This document shows positions 1 to 8,720 of a stretch of DNA of 64,000 nucleotides, one piece after another. Numbering within the stretch: position 1 is the stretch's first letter; the number at the start of each line of letters is the position of its first letter. The DNA is from Lentzea sp. NBRC 102530 (GTDB taxonomy: Bacteria > Actinomycetota > Actinomycetes > Mycobacteriales > Pseudonocardiaceae), in contig NZ_BSTF01000011.1 in NCBI RefSeq assembly GCF_030269365.1, positions 62,001-126,000 of the forward strand, given 5' to 3'. The notes under the pieces were generated by a model. The model was not told the DNA's origin and did not search any database. It saw only the letters and a list, made by a program, of their open reading frames with translations. A program made the position numbers and the translations under genes.

Positions 1-1971
1 CAACGCCTCCACAAGCTCAGACGTGGGAACGAAGTCGCGGCTATCACCTCCGTCCGCTACGTAGTCCACAACGGACGCCAAAGGCTCAGGAAGTTCAACT
101 TCCTCTGCGCGAACAGCCTCTGCTGCCATCGACACTCCGCTACCGATCGCCTTCGCGACGGCAGCGTGATCGAGCATCGGCCGTGCCTCCTGCCCTGCCG
201 CGTGCCCAGTCAACGTCCCCTCTGCCTCACGCAGCCCACGGCCGCGCTCGCACAACTCCCTCCAGTCCTCGTTCGGCATGTAGAACGTGCGCACGGTCAG
301 CGCGAGCACATCGGCGCCTGCCTCCGTCTCGCCGTCCGGCCGCAGGATGCCCACGCCCTTGTGCGACGGCAGCAGTCGACTGCTGTCGTAGCCGCGGGTG
401 TTCATCTGCTCGCCCAGAACGATGTTGCTGTCACGCCAGTCGATGACCCGCAGCGCGAACCGTGAGCCGAGCACCGCGCGCAGCTTGGACGGGATGGTCT
501 TGCTGTCCGGCCGCTGCGTGGCGAGCACCAGGACCAGCCCGGCCGCCGGCGCCTTCTTGGCGAGCCACGTCAGCAACTCGCCGATGTACTCCCCCGCCGT
601 GAGTTTCTTTCCCTGCACCTCAACAGGAGTCCGGTCCTCCAGCGGTAGCTGAACCTCATCGATGAACACGGCCGTGATCGGCATGTCGAGCGCTCGATCA
701 CGGGACATGTCCGGCGTGACCTTCGATTCCGGGCACGTGAGGTCGTCCAACTCCTGCATCCGTCGGTAGCGCCCCTGGACCTCACCTACGAGTTCCACGA
801 GCCAGTCAATGAGCGCCAGAACGTGTTCTGTGTCGTCGCCGGACATGAACCGGTGCGCCACCTGCGCCGCTGAAATCCAGTCCTTTCCTGCCTTGAAGTC
901 AGCGACGTACAGCCGTACGTGTGGGTCCAAGATCAAGGCCGCAGCGACCAGTCGAGCAGCCATCGTCTTGCCCTGCCGGGGAATCGCACCGATGAGCAGC
1001 GACGTCCACACCAACGGAAGGTCGATCCGCCGATCACGAGCGTCCCGCCCGAACGGCAACGGCCGCCAGGCGTCCCACCTCTGCACGGCGAGCAAGGGCG
1101 TCCGCAACGGAGGTGCCGCGTACGGGTCTTCATCAGCAACCCACATCGCCACCCGGCCGGCGTGACCGCCGTTTCCCCGGACTCGTTCCACGATGAGCTG
1201 CACCTCATCGACCGCGAGCGCGGAGGCCAAAGCGTCCCGGTTCTTCACGACGTCCGCGGCCTTGCGGGTGGCCGGTAGGTCCACGGTGATGGCCCACCCG
1301 TCGCCCTGCCTGGTCGCCCGCTCGACCAGGCGCAGCGTCTCGTCCTTCCCGATCAGCTTCGCGTCCCGGAACGCGTCCACGAGCACCTGAGGGTCCATCG
1401 TCCACGTCAACGTGCGCGGTCCGGCAAGCACCGCCTTACGCCCAGGACTGCCGTCCTTCCTCCTACCGAGGACAGCGAGCGCCACTGCAACGACACCGCC
1501 ACCGATCCACAGCGCTCGGTGCCTGTACACGAGATCGGCGACGGCACCGACGATCGCCGCACCTGCGAGCACGGCCGCGGTGACCTTCCACCGGAAGAGC
1601 GTCAGTTCACGGATGTCTCCGAACTTGTCCGCGAGCTTCTCCGACTGCTCGGCTGCCTCCCGGTAATCCCGCACGGTGACCCACGACCGCCACCAGCGGA
1701 CGGCGACCATCAGGCCACCCACTACCGCCCCGAGGAACCGGAACGGTGAACGCAGCAGAGCCACCACGAGATCCTTCGCGGCCTGCACCGCGTGAACGCG
1801 ATCCTTCGCCCACAGCGGCACGCGCGGTGAACGCTTCCACCAGTTCATGAACCGGCGCACCCACGTGGCGCGCGGCGCCCGTGGACCGTCGTTCACGAAC
1901 TCACCTTCGAGCACCGCGCGCACCGGCAGACGCGGGTCCGTAACAGCCAACTCCTGATCATCGGTGCTCAT
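1..1971 (-). CDS. FtsK/SpoIIIE (TraB-like) conjugative DNA translocase, C-terminus cut off by window edge
   Basis: The minus-strand frame stays open from an ATG at 1971 to the left edge (657 codons visible). It encodes a P-loop DNA-pumping ATPase of the FtsK/SpoIIIE/TraB type, which in AICEs moves double-stranded DNA between hyphae. The first ~150 residues hold basic and hydrophobic stretches that look like membrane segments. Walker A is GAIPRQGKT at about residue 328, a variant of GxxxxGKT common in this family. A Walker B-like VFIDE follows, then LATQRP, typical of FtsK sensor regions. The ATG overlaps the 3' end of the upstream gene by 14 nt, so translation is probably coupled. The C-terminal end is outside the window. 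Confidence 0.85.
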   Translation of the reverse strand, partial: MSTDDQELAVTDPRLPVRAVLEGEFVNDGPRAPRATWVRRFMNWWKRSPRVPLWAKDRVHAVQAAKDLVVALLRSPFRFLGAVVGGLMVAVRWWRSWVTVRDYREAAEQSEKLADKFGDIRELTLFRWKVTAAVLAGAAIVGAVADLVYRHRALWIGGGVVAVALAVLGRRKDGSPGRKAVLAGPRTLTWTMDPQVLVDAFRDAKLIGKDETLRLVERATRQGDGWAITVDLPATRKAADVVKNRDALASALAVDEVQLIVERVRGNGGHAGRVAMWVADEDPYAAPPLRTPLLAVQRWDAWRPLPFGRDARDRRIDLPLVWTSLLIGAIPRQGKTMAARLVAAALILDPHVRLYVADFKAGKDWISAAQVAHRFMSGDDTEHVLALIDWLVELVGEVQGRYRRMQELDDLTCPESKVTPDMSRDRALDMPITAVFIDEVQLPLEDRTPVEVQGKKLTAGEYIGELLTWLAKKAPAAGLVLVLATQRPDSKTIPSKLRAVLGSRFALRVIDWRDSNIVLGEQMNTRGYDSSRLLPSHKGVGILRPDGETEAGADVLALTVRTFYMPNEDWRELCERGRGLREAEGTLTGHAAGQEARPMLDHAAVAKAIGSGVSMAAEAVRAEEVELPEPLASVVDYVADGGDSRDFVPTSELVEAL

Positions 1972-2803
1972 GGCCGTCACCACCTTCGGCGATCTCCGCG
2001 GCCAGCACCGACGCCAGCCGTGACGAGAGGCCACGAGAGCACCCGGTAACTTCGCGAACCCACGCTGGACTAACCGTGACTTCAGGCGTCCACAGTTCGC
2101 GAGCCTTGGCCAGATAGTCCGCAGAGGACACGCGCGCAGACACTTTCTTGTTGGTGCGCTTGGCCTTCGGCGGCTCAGGCTCCGCAGCGGCGGACGCCAG
2201 AGGCTTGACCGCGGGGATCAGCACCGCCTGCTGTTCCGCTTCCGCGAACGCCGCGGTGACGGCTTCCGTGAGCTTGTCCCGCAGGTCCGTGACAGCCTCC
2301 GCCGCGACAAACACCACGAGCGGCGGAACGGAGTGCAGCACCACCCCGGACACCGAACCAGTCGCCCACGAGTGCCACGTGTTCATGACGTACGTAGCGG
2401 CGAGCGTGAACCACTTCGCACGACGAGTCCACGAACCCGTGCGCACGCGGTACCGCGCCGTCACCTGCTCCGCCCGAAGGATCGCCAGCAGCACCAGCGA
2501 CACCGTTGGATCGAGCAACCACGCAGCGAGCCACGGCAACGACCACGCCGGCGTACCCGCTGCCGCAAAGCTCTGCACGTTGGTCATCGTGAACCCGAGC
2601 CCGAGCACGATCCCCGCCCAGCACAGCCGGTCGACCTCCGCCCGGACCCGTTCCACGCGAAGAGCGACCACGTCCGGATGCGTCGCGTAGGCCCTCAGTT
2701 CCGCAGCCTCCGCAGCGTCGGCGGCGAGTTGCTGCGCCGCCGGGGCGGCGGGCAGCCGCCCGAAGGCGGCTACCCCTTCCCGAACCCGAGTGACCGCACT
2801 CAT
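1958..2803 (-). CDS. SpdB/DUF2637-like transfer membrane protein
   Basis: This 281-residue protein has an N-terminal helical region, several hydrophobic segments between about residues 60 and 170, a Lys/Pro-rich linker near 200 and a C-terminal region that looks like a small winged helix (VSPAWVREVTGCSRGLSSRLA). The arrangement recalls Spd (spread) or DUF2637 membrane proteins encoded beside TraB in Streptomyces plasmids and AICEs, which help plasmid spread within mycelium. It overlaps its upstream neighbour by 4 nt (ATGA) and the translocase gene by 14 nt, so it is part of the transfer operon. The family name is by context and topology only. Confidence 0.55.
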   Translation of the reverse strand: MSAVTRVREGVAAFGRLPAAPAAQQLAADAAEAAELRAYATHPDVVALRVERVRAEVDRLCWAGIVLGLGFTMTNVQSFAAAGTPAWSLPWLAAWLLDPTVSLVLLAILRAEQVTARYRVRTGSWTRRAKWFTLAATYVMNTWHSWATGSVSGVVLHSVPPLVVFVAAEAVTDLRDKLTEAVTAAFAEAEQQAVLIPAVKPLASAAAEPEPPKAKRTNKKVSARVSSADYLAKARELWTPEVTVSPAWVREVTGCSRGLSSRLASVLAAEIAEGGDGHEHR

Positions 2804-3129
2804 CGCCGATCACCCTTGCCACGCGGACTGTCGTAGGACGTGATCGTGAGGGCACGGGTCAGCGTGTACGCGGCGAACAGCGCGGGAAGACCAAGCACCA
2901 CGAGCAACAACACGGTGTCGCCCCGGTGCGTGATCACCACCCACTGAACCCCGACGATGACGCCGGCCATCACGAGCACCCGCCCGGTGAGCGAGAGCAA
3001 CCGGGCACCCGTACGTGCTGCGCTCGCAGCGGCCTTCGCCCTACGGGCGCTTGCTCGCCAGATCCACAGCACCACAACAACCGCACCCAGTACCGCGAGA
3101 ATCTGCGTGGGAGTCAGGTTGATCGTCAT
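2800..3129 (-). CDS. small membrane protein of the AICE transfer operon
   Basis: This 109-residue protein has about three hydrophobic segments: near residues 8-24 (ILAVLGAVVVVLWIW), 45-65 and 72-95. Between the first two is an Ala/Arg-rich basic stretch that is probably cytoplasmic. It overlaps the WhiB-like gene upstream and the Spd-like gene downstream by 4 nt each. I do not recognise a named family. The position suggests a role in intramycelial transfer or in anchoring the translocase. Confidence 0.6.
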   Translation of the reverse strand: MTINLTPTQILAVLGAVVVVLWIWRASARRAKAAASAARTGARLLSLTGRVLVMAGVIVGVQWVVITHRGDTVLLLVVLGLPALFAAYTLTRALTITSYDSPRGKGDRR

Positions 3130-3467
3130 GACGGCTCACCGCCTTCACGGCGAGCCCTCCACACGCGGTAGAGCGCGCGTCGATCGTCCTGCGACAGCCC
3201 ACCCCACACCCCGACCGTCTCCGCACCGGCCGTGCGCAACTCCAGCTCCAAGCACACGTTGCGGATGGGGCAGCCCGCGCACAGCCGCACGGCCAACTCC
3301 CGATCGGTCAGGTTCTCGTTCTGCCACTCCGGCTCTTCCTCGTTCGCCCACAACCACATGCAGGCGCCGTCACGCGTCACGATCTCCAGCAGCACGTCAT
3401 CCGGGACCTTCGCGTAGCGGTCGAGCTCGGCCGCGATCACCTCGTAGTAGTTCTCCGGGTTCACCAC
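3126..3467 (-). CDS. WhiB-family iron-sulfur regulator
   Basis: The 113-residue protein has the WhiB signature: a first Cys in DGACMW, then CAGCPIRNVC supplying three more, followed by the GVWGG turn and a basic tail. The four Cys are expected to bind a [4Fe-4S] cluster, and the G(V/I)WGG turn with the basic C-terminus to contact DNA or sigma factor. WhiB-like genes are frequent on actinobacterial phages and AICEs, where they probably act on element genes. It overlaps the upstream HTH gene by 7 nt and the downstream membrane gene by 4 nt. Confidence 0.9.
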   Translation of the reverse strand: MVNPENYYEVIAAELDRYAKVPDDVLLEIVTRDGACMWLWANEEEPEWQNENLTDRELAVRLCAGCPIRNVCLELELRTAGAETVGVWGGLSQDDRRALYRVWRARREGGEPS

Positions 3468-3742
3468 GCACCCCCGGTCTTGGCCTCGAACTCGCGAGCA
3501 GACCGGCGCTCGGCCGTCATCCGGGCGACGTCAACGACGCTGCCGGACTCCGACGCCTGCCGAACGATCTCCTCAACGGCACGTGCAGGGATCACGTAGC
3601 GAGTGCGCAGGCGCACCGCCGGAAACGCGTCCTCCCGGATCGCCCTGTAGATGGTCGCGACGTCCACGCGCAGGATGCGCGCTGCCTCTGCGACTGTGTA
3701 GAAGATCGGCGGGTTGCTTCCCGCCACAGCTGAAGTACTCAT
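3461..3742 (-). CDS. excisionase-like HTH (MerR/HTH_17) protein
   Basis: This ~93-residue protein has a central MerR-type helix-turn-helix (FYTVAEAARILRVDVATIYRAIREDAFPAVRLRTRYVI shortened here to its core at residues ~14-45), the fold of DNA-binding excisionases. I chose the ATG at 3742 because an AAAGGG ribosome site lies 9 nt upstream and the longer upstream frame crosses a palindromic operator region. It is first in a minus-strand operon with the whiB-like, membrane and traB-like genes. It may be an Xis or an operon regulator; the integrase of element 1 is not in view, so the role stays open. Confidence 0.7.
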   Translation of the reverse strand: MSTSAVAGSNPPIFYTVAEAARILRVDVATIYRAIREDAFPAVRLRTRYVIPARAVEEIVRQASESGSVVDVARMTAERRSAREFEAKTGGAW

Positions 3743-3782
3743 CAGATGTAGCCCTTTCGAAAGAACTGATTTCTTCTCCGAA

Positions 3783-3833
3783 AGCGCTGACATTGGCGTT
3801 GATTCTTGCCGATTCACCGCCGATGTCAGCGCT
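3783..3833. promoter_or_regulatory. palindromic operator between divergent HTH genes
   Basis: AGCGCTGACATTGGCG at 3783-3798 is mirrored by CGCCGATGTCAGCGCT at 3818-3833 (15 of 16 positions pair). A third related half-site, AACGTCGGCGCT, lies at 3863-3874. The repeats fill the 155-bp gap between two divergent HTH genes, the usual place for a transfer or excision switch. Binding by either neighbour is inference. Confidence 0.55.
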
Positions 3834-3897
3834 AGATCCGCTTTTAGGCGAGATCGCGCGCTAACGTCGGCGCTGAAGGCGGAGCCCGGAGGCGTAC

Positions 3898-4272
3898 GTG
3901 ACAGAGGACTGGTCGGCAGTCGCGGAGGCAATGAATGCCCGCGCGGCAGAGCTGGCTTTGAAGCAGAAGGAACTCGCGACGAGATCCGGGGTGTCCCTTG
4001 CGATCGTCCGCGAGATGCAACAGGGACGAATCCAACGGCGCCGCAACCGTCGAACGCTCGAAGCGCTTTCGATCGCCCTCGACTGGCACCCCCAGCACCT
4101 GACCGCGGTGCTGCAAGGAAAGACGCCGCCTGAAGCCGAACCCCTGGTCACGGCCGCGGAGGACCCGCTCGTTCCACTTCTCAACACGATTATTCGAGAA
4201 CTCCGCGGCCTTCGCGCCCAGGTCGGAGCGCTGACAAATCGTCTCGATGACGGGAGTCATCGAAAGGACTAG
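3898..4272 (+). CDS. XRE-type helix-turn-helix regulator
   Basis: This 124-residue protein starts at GTG with GGAGG 6 nt upstream. Residues ~5-65 form an XRE-like helix-turn-helix (AAELALKQKELATRSGVSLAIVREM) followed by a helix and the ALDWHPQHL pattern common in Cro/C1-type regulators. The C-terminus has a short acidic and helical tail that may dimerise. It is divergent from the excisionase-like gene across a palindromic region, so it is a good candidate for the repressor of the element's transfer genes. Confidence 0.8.
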   Translation: MTEDWSAVAEAMNARAAELALKQKELATRSGVSLAIVREMQQGRIQRRRNRRTLEALSIALDWHPQHLTAVLQGKTPPEAEPLVTAAEDPLVPLLNTIIRELRGLRAQVGALTNRLDDGSHRKD

Positions 4273-4418
4273 GTCGCCTTCGCTGATTTGTTTCGGTGTC
4301 GCTGTCATGTGAACAGAAGACAGCCGGAGAGGGGGTCGAAATAATTGCCAGCGGCTATCACGCCGCTTGTTAGGAGGAGTTAGGTCCGCAGGTCACGACC
4401 GTTGGGGAACGGGGGGAC

Positions 4419-5591
4419 GTGGCGACAAGGAAGCGCGGTGAGCAGCCTCGATCGAGGCTGCGGGCAGTCCGCGACTCACTCGGATACACGCAGGCGCAGG
4501 TGGTCAGGTTCTTCCTGGCGCGTGGGCAGCAGATCGGCAGCACTCAGGCGACAGAGCAATCAATGCTCATCATGATGTCGCGCTGGGAGAATAGCCACGT
4601 AGAGGTGACCGATCCTGCCTACCAACGGTTGTTCCGCGAGTTCTACGGACGAACCAACGAAGAGCTGGGCTTCCCGCCCGAGGTCGAGAACCACAGCGCG
4701 GAAGAGCTACGCGAACGACTGATCGTCGCGCGCAGCATCGATCCCGCAACGCTCGACATGTTCCAGCGACAGGTCAACGACCTGCGAAGCTCAGACCACA
4801 AGTTCGGCGCCGTCGTGGTCCTGGACCAGCTGAACAGCCTCGTGCGCCAGATCGAGGACTACCGCACGTTCAGCGTGAGCTCACGTCACCGTGAACGCCT
4901 CGCCGCGATCCTCACGGACGCGCGAACGCTCGCCGGCTGGACAGCCCTCGACAGGGGCTCACAGCTTCAGTCGTGGCAGTACCACGAGGACGCGAAAGTC
5001 TCTGCGCGTGAAGCCGACTCGCCACACCTCTTGGCACACGCGGCCGCCCAGCAAGCGGTGATCCTGCTCGACATCGGACAGCCTGCCGAAGCCGTCGAAC
5101 TACTGGAGTACGCGCGGTACGTCGCGGAGAACCGCGCACCGTCGCTGCTCCAATCATGGCTCGCCGCGGCACACGGCGAAGGGCTCGCCGCTGACGGTCA
5201 ACGGGACGCTGCGCTGCGCGCGTTCGATGACGCAAGCGCTTTGCTGCCAGCAAATCCCGTCGATCCCGAGATGCCCTTCCTGCTCCTTAACGATGGGCAG
5301 CTCGTGCGTTGGCGCGGCAGCTCGCTTCTCCGGCTGGGGGATCAGGACGCGATCAACCAACTTGAAGCCGCAGTTCGAGGTCTTGCCACGCCCGGACTCA
5401 ACGCGGTGCGCGGTCAGACCAACCTCTATGTGGATCTTGCGTTCGCATACGCCGCTGCCGGCGACAGTCGGGGAGCACTCAGGTACGCGCGTACAGCACG
5501 ACAACTCGCGTCCCGCATCAAGTCCGATCGCCAGCAACGGCGGCTTGCAAACCTCGAACTACCTGCTCCCAGACGAGGCCCCAGCACGTGA
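4419..5591 (+). CDS. XRE regulator with TPR-like C-terminal region
   Basis: This 390-residue protein starts at GTG with a GGGGGG site just upstream. An N-terminal Cro/C1-type HTH (SRLRAVRDSLGYTQAQVVRFF, with a long loop before RWENS) occupies about residues 12-75. The rest is alpha-helical with repeated Ala/Leu-rich pairs of helices (residues ~150-380) that look like tetratricopeptide-type repeats. Proteins with this layout are common on actinobacterial AICEs and often lie beside a NUDIX gene, as here. Its 3' end overlaps the convergent NUDIX gene by 33 nt. It is probably a regulator; the ligand or target is unknown. Confidence 0.75.
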   Translation: MATRKRGEQPRSRLRAVRDSLGYTQAQVVRFFLARGQQIGSTQATEQSMLIMMSRWENSHVEVTDPAYQRLFREFYGRTNEELGFPPEVENHSAEELRERLIVARSIDPATLDMFQRQVNDLRSSDHKFGAVVVLDQLNSLVRQIEDYRTFSVSSRHRERLAAILTDARTLAGWTALDRGSQLQSWQYHEDAKVSAREADSPHLLAHAAAQQAVILLDIGQPAEAVELLEYARYVAENRAPSLLQSWLAAAHGEGLAADGQRDAALRAFDDASALLPANPVDPEMPFLLLNDGQLVRWRGSSLLRLGDQDAINQLEAAVRGLATPGLNAVRGQTNLYVDLAFAYAAAGDSRGALRYARTARQLASRIKSDRQQRRLANLELPAPRRGPST

Positions 5592-6131
5592 AGCTAGGTA
5601 GTACAACAGCGGCACAATCGCCCCAGAGCCAAGCACCTCGCCGCGACGAACCAGGTCAAGAGCGCGATCAACCGGAATCCACTCGATGCGCGCTGCCTCC
5701 TCACCGTCCGTCGGCTCCCCGACCTTCTCAGCCGCCCGCCAAACATACGCATCGACCGGTGAATCGATAATCCCTGGCAACGGCTGAAATGTACCAATGT
5801 GTTCCGGCTCACCGATTGGCTTCCAGCCGGTTTCTTCCACAGCTTCACGGGCCGCAGTGACCTCTGGCTCTTCACCCTCTTCAACCAGGCCACCAATTAG
5901 CTCGTAGCCCCACTGGTCAACAGCGAACCTGTATCGCCAGAGTGTTAGTACTTCATCGCGCTCATTCACGAGAAGCGCAACCGCTACGTGGTCAAGCCGC
6001 ACTACATGGTGCTCAAACCTACTGCCATCCGGCGGCTCGACGTCGACGAGATCAACTTTGACCCACCGATTGTCGTAAACCGACCGTCGACCATGCACTT
6101 TCCATTTCAGTTCCTCAGGTGGCTCCGTCAC
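5559..6131 (-). CDS. NUDIX hydrolase (ADP-ribose pyrophosphatase-like)
   Basis: This 190-residue protein contains a complete Nudix box, GGLVEEGEEPEVTAAREAVEE, with the metal-binding REXXEE core at about residues 93-98. The preceding GYELIGG strand and the following TGW are typical of the ADP-ribose/NDP-sugar pyrophosphatase subgroup, which hydrolyses X-linked nucleoside diphosphates with Mg2+. It is convergent with the XRE/TPR gene (33-nt overlap) and divergent from the CHAT gene. Element 2 also carries an HTH-NUDIX pair, so the pairing recurs. The substrate is not predictable. Confidence 0.85.
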   Translation of the reverse strand: MTEPPEELKWKVHGRRSVYDNRWVKVDLVDVEPPDGSRFEHHVVRLDHVAVALLVNERDEVLTLWRYRFAVDQWGYELIGGLVEEGEEPEVTAAREAVEETGWKPIGEPEHIGTFQPLPGIIDSPVDAYVWRAAEKVGEPTDGEEAARIEWIPVDRALDLVRRGEVLGSGAIVPLLYYLASRAGASSGSR

Positions 6132-6264
6132 TCCGAGAGCGTACTAGGCGCAGAGTTACGAAACCAGGCGAACAGGCGATACACAGTGTGCCACTAGGTC
6201 ATCACCGACTCGCTGGCGAGCTAGCAGCCTGGACACCCGACACCCACAGAAGAGGTCTCGTCCG

Positions 6265-8451
6265 ATGAACGACGAAACGCGCGCATTGTTCGAGCGACCG
6301 CCTCTGTACTTGGTGTTCTTCCCTACAGGCAAGAACGCCGAAAACCTCTACTCCGCTCTCGCATACGAGCAAGTAACAGCCGAAACGGGCGTTACGGCGC
6401 CACACGGGTTCGACACTGATGTGGCCAAGATACTCGCATCGCTCTGGTATTGCCTGCATCTTCCAAACACGTTCTACCAGCTCATTGACATACCCGCATT
6501 CGATCTCATCAGGAGCCAAGCGCTTCATCTCGACCACCATATCAAAATCATCCCAATCGGAATGATCAATGGCGAGCAAATCAAGAATCTCACAAGCTCG
6601 TATGTACCGACGCTCGCAATATGCCTAGACGAAGATCGCGATAAGGTCAGTCAGGAAATTGAAGGGCTTGACTTCCTCCTCCCGCTGAAGACTCAATCCG
6701 AACTAAGCCAGGAACTACTTGACCATCACTGGTCCGAACTTCACAAAAAGCTTGTTCCAGAGCGGGAGCCTCTAGAACAGTCGATCAAATTGACTCGAAG
6801 AATGGACCTTGCGCCGGCGGATCTTCCGCATAAGTTTCTTGCACGCCAAATGCATTTCGAGGTTGACCCTCCAGAGAATGATGAAGACAATCGGCTCCAC
6901 CTCACGCTAAACCTTCAACTCATCACGGCAGCAACAGCACGGATGGAAGCAGACTCAGTACCAGAAGAGAAGCACGAGGAACTCATCAAGAGTTACATAG
7001 CCCGCGAGATCCAGGATCTGCACTTTCCGGTCACTATTGCGCTGCCCGGAGTTCCCGCCCGGTATCACCGGATCGCATTTGACCGCAGCTTGCACGAGCG
7101 AATCGTTCCACTCGCGGCAATCGACGCCACTGACACCTGGTCTACAGATATGGCAGAGCGTTCTGACTCTATGATCGAGAGAGCCACCATTGAGCTCCTC
7201 GCCACACATCAATCGATCGCCCGCGGTGGAGTTGGGCTGATGCTAGGTAGTGTTCCTCAAGAAGCCTTTGTCATTCTATCGCAGATCGAGCAACATTTCG
7301 TCGACGCTATGCGTTCTAGACGTATCCAGGGGATCAAAGTCTGGAAGCTGCTTGAAAGACTAAACGCCGCCACGGCCTCCATTTGGACCGAGCCCCTCAT
7401 CGGCGCAGTCGCTCGCGCTTCCCACATCACCGCATTCACGAACTTTCCAATCGGCCTACTCACTCCACCTGTCGGTTCCTCCCCTTTGCAATGCTGGAAG
7501 CCTATTTCATACAGGCCGATACTGCCGTTGACCCGCGCGCTTCAACTGGAACTGGGCCACGTCCTGCCGCGACAGCTTAGGAAAAACCCAAAGATCCTGG
7601 TTGCAGAATGCATCGATGACTCTGACCCTGTCGGCAGAGTCTCCAGGGCAGGCTGGAAAGCGTCACAAGAGGGATTGCAAAATTTCGGCTTTGATCTATC
7701 AATCGAGATTGCCGAAACTCCGTCAGTCGCCAAACTTCGAGAAGCAATTGACAAGCACAAGCCGGACATACTGGTGATCAGCGCGCATGGCGGCGCAAGC
7801 AAAGAGACCAACGCAGCGGGGATCGAGATAGGTGGAGACCTCTATCTCGGCCTAGGGTTGGACCCGCTCCCGCCCGTAGTAATTCTGAGCGCGTGCCAGG
7901 TTTCCCCAAGAGGCACGGGCACTGTCAGCATTGCCGATCTTCTCATCCGAGAAGGCGCAACAGCGGTGCTCGGAACACAGGTTCCGGTTGACGTTTTCCA
8001 CAACGCAATTCTCATGGGTCGGTTCTTCGTCAACATCGCTGCATCACATGCTGCACAGGAAGACAGCTTTGCTAGTCTACTCGACGTATGGCAATACACT
8101 CAGGCCGGAAACGCAATAAATGATATCGCACGAGGCGCAAAGGGTTTGCTTTCCTGGCTAGGCGGCGGCACACGGGGCGAGTCCGCCGTATTTGAGTTCA
8201 TGAACAATCGCGCAAACGGACGACTACGCATGACTCACATATACGAAGACACCGAGAAGGTGCTTGAAGAAATCGCCGTGGAGCACGGAATCGGCGATAA
8301 ATTCAGAACCTGGATGCGATCCCCGCGCTACGTCCCAGAGTCAATGTTCTACACATTTTATGGATGGCCAGAGCGCGTCTATCTCCGCGATCGCATGTCC
8401 CCGCAGACAGCCAAGGATGGCAGCAAGGATCAGCGGGCACAGTCGTCGTGA
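6265..8451 (+). CDS. CHAT-domain (caspase-like) protein
   Basis: This 728-residue protein has a C-terminal CHAT domain: the ISAHGG motif supplies the predicted catalytic His (H508) and LSACQ the Cys (C544), followed by the GATAVLGTQ strand and VADLLI-like helix typical of CHAT proteases. The N-terminal ~450 residues are not recognised and show no TPR I can point to. CHAT proteases cleave partner proteins in several bacterial immunity systems. No gasdermin-like or Cas partner gene is next to it; it stands alone as the last gene of element 1, read toward the att site. Its DNA looks poorer in GC than the transfer genes, suggesting separate acquisition. A defence role is inference. Confidence 0.8.
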   Translation: MNDETRALFERPPLYLVFFPTGKNAENLYSALAYEQVTAETGVTAPHGFDTDVAKILASLWYCLHLPNTFYQLIDIPAFDLIRSQALHLDHHIKIIPIGMINGEQIKNLTSSYVPTLAICLDEDRDKVSQEIEGLDFLLPLKTQSELSQELLDHHWSELHKKLVPEREPLEQSIKLTRRMDLAPADLPHKFLARQMHFEVDPPENDEDNRLHLTLNLQLITAATARMEADSVPEEKHEELIKSYIAREIQDLHFPVTIALPGVPARYHRIAFDRSLHERIVPLAAIDATDTWSTDMAERSDSMIERATIELLATHQSIARGGVGLMLGSVPQEAFVILSQIEQHFVDAMRSRRIQGIKVWKLLERLNAATASIWTEPLIGAVARASHITAFTNFPIGLLTPPVGSSPLQCWKPISYRPILPLTRALQLELGHVLPRQLRKNPKILVAECIDDSDPVGRVSRAGWKASQEGLQNFGFDLSIEIAETPSVAKLREAIDKHKPDILVISAHGGASKETNAAGIEIGGDLYLGLGLDPLPPVVILSACQVSPRGTGTVSIADLLIREGATAVLGTQVPVDVFHNAILMGRFFVNIAASHAAQEDSFASLLDVWQYTQAGNAINDIARGAKGLLSWLGGGTRGESAVFEFMNNRANGRLRMTHIYEDTEKVLEEIAVEHGIGDKFRTWMRSPRYVPESMFYTFYGWPERVYLRDRMSPQTAKDGSKDQRAQSS

Positions 8452-8614
8452 GTCGCACAGGCACGCCCTCGGCCGGCAAGTCACGCCATGACCTCCAGCC
8501 ATGGTGCGGTTCGTGGTGCGAACTGTGGCTAAATCGAGACCACGCAGCCCATGGTGCGAGCATGAGCCGACCTATCGACGCAGGTAGAAGCGCGATCCAC
8601 CCTTGATCAGCACA

Positions 8615-8704
8615 TTCCTAAACCGTGTGTCGCAGGTTCGAATCCTGCCTGGGGCACCACCTTTCGCCGGGTGAAATCAAGCTCTGACCAGCGGCAACGC
8701 GGTC
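8615..8704 (+). repeat. internal att site: 3' fragment of tRNA-Arg(CCT), copy 1
   Basis: Ninety bases are identical to 23354-23443. The first 45 (8615-8659) fold as the 3' part of a tRNA: anticodon loop TTCCTAA, 3' anticodon stem ACCGT, variable GTGTC, T arm GCAGG/CCTGC with TTCGAAT, acceptor CTGGGGC, A and CCA. The 5' neighbour (…CAGCACA) cannot pair as the 5' anticodon stem (ACGGT expected), so this is a fragment, not a gene. It marks the junction of elements 1 and 2. Similarity continues to about 8722 with three differences. Confidence 0.92.
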
Positions 8705-8720
8705 AGGGCTTGATCTTTTT
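8679..8720 (+). terminator. tRNA-Arg terminator, copy 1
   Basis: AAGCTCTGACC (8679-8689) pairs with GGTCAGGGCTT (8701-8711), with one G-T pair, and is followed by a TTTTT run. It is the rho-independent terminator of the host tRNA gene carried within the att repeat. It would also stop readthrough from the CHAT gene. Confidence 0.8.

Larger units (their letters stand above)
1..8614. mobile_element. AICE element 1, right-hand part
   Basis: This is the right part of an actinomycete integrative and conjugative element. Seen: an FtsK/TraB-like translocase gene, membrane proteins typical of mycelial transfer, a WhiB-like protein, HTH and excisionase-like genes and cargo, ending at a tRNA-Arg 3'-fragment att site at 8615. 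Inferred: its integrase, replication gene and left att site, with the complete tRNA gene, lie left of the window. The element forms a tandem array with element 2 in the same tRNA gene. It might instead be a remnant without an integrase; the window cannot decide. Confidence 0.75.

Noticed and set aside
8615..8659. A functional tRNA-Arg gene at the internal att site
   Set aside because: The 5' half (acceptor, D arm, 5' anticodon stem) is missing; the same holds at 23354.
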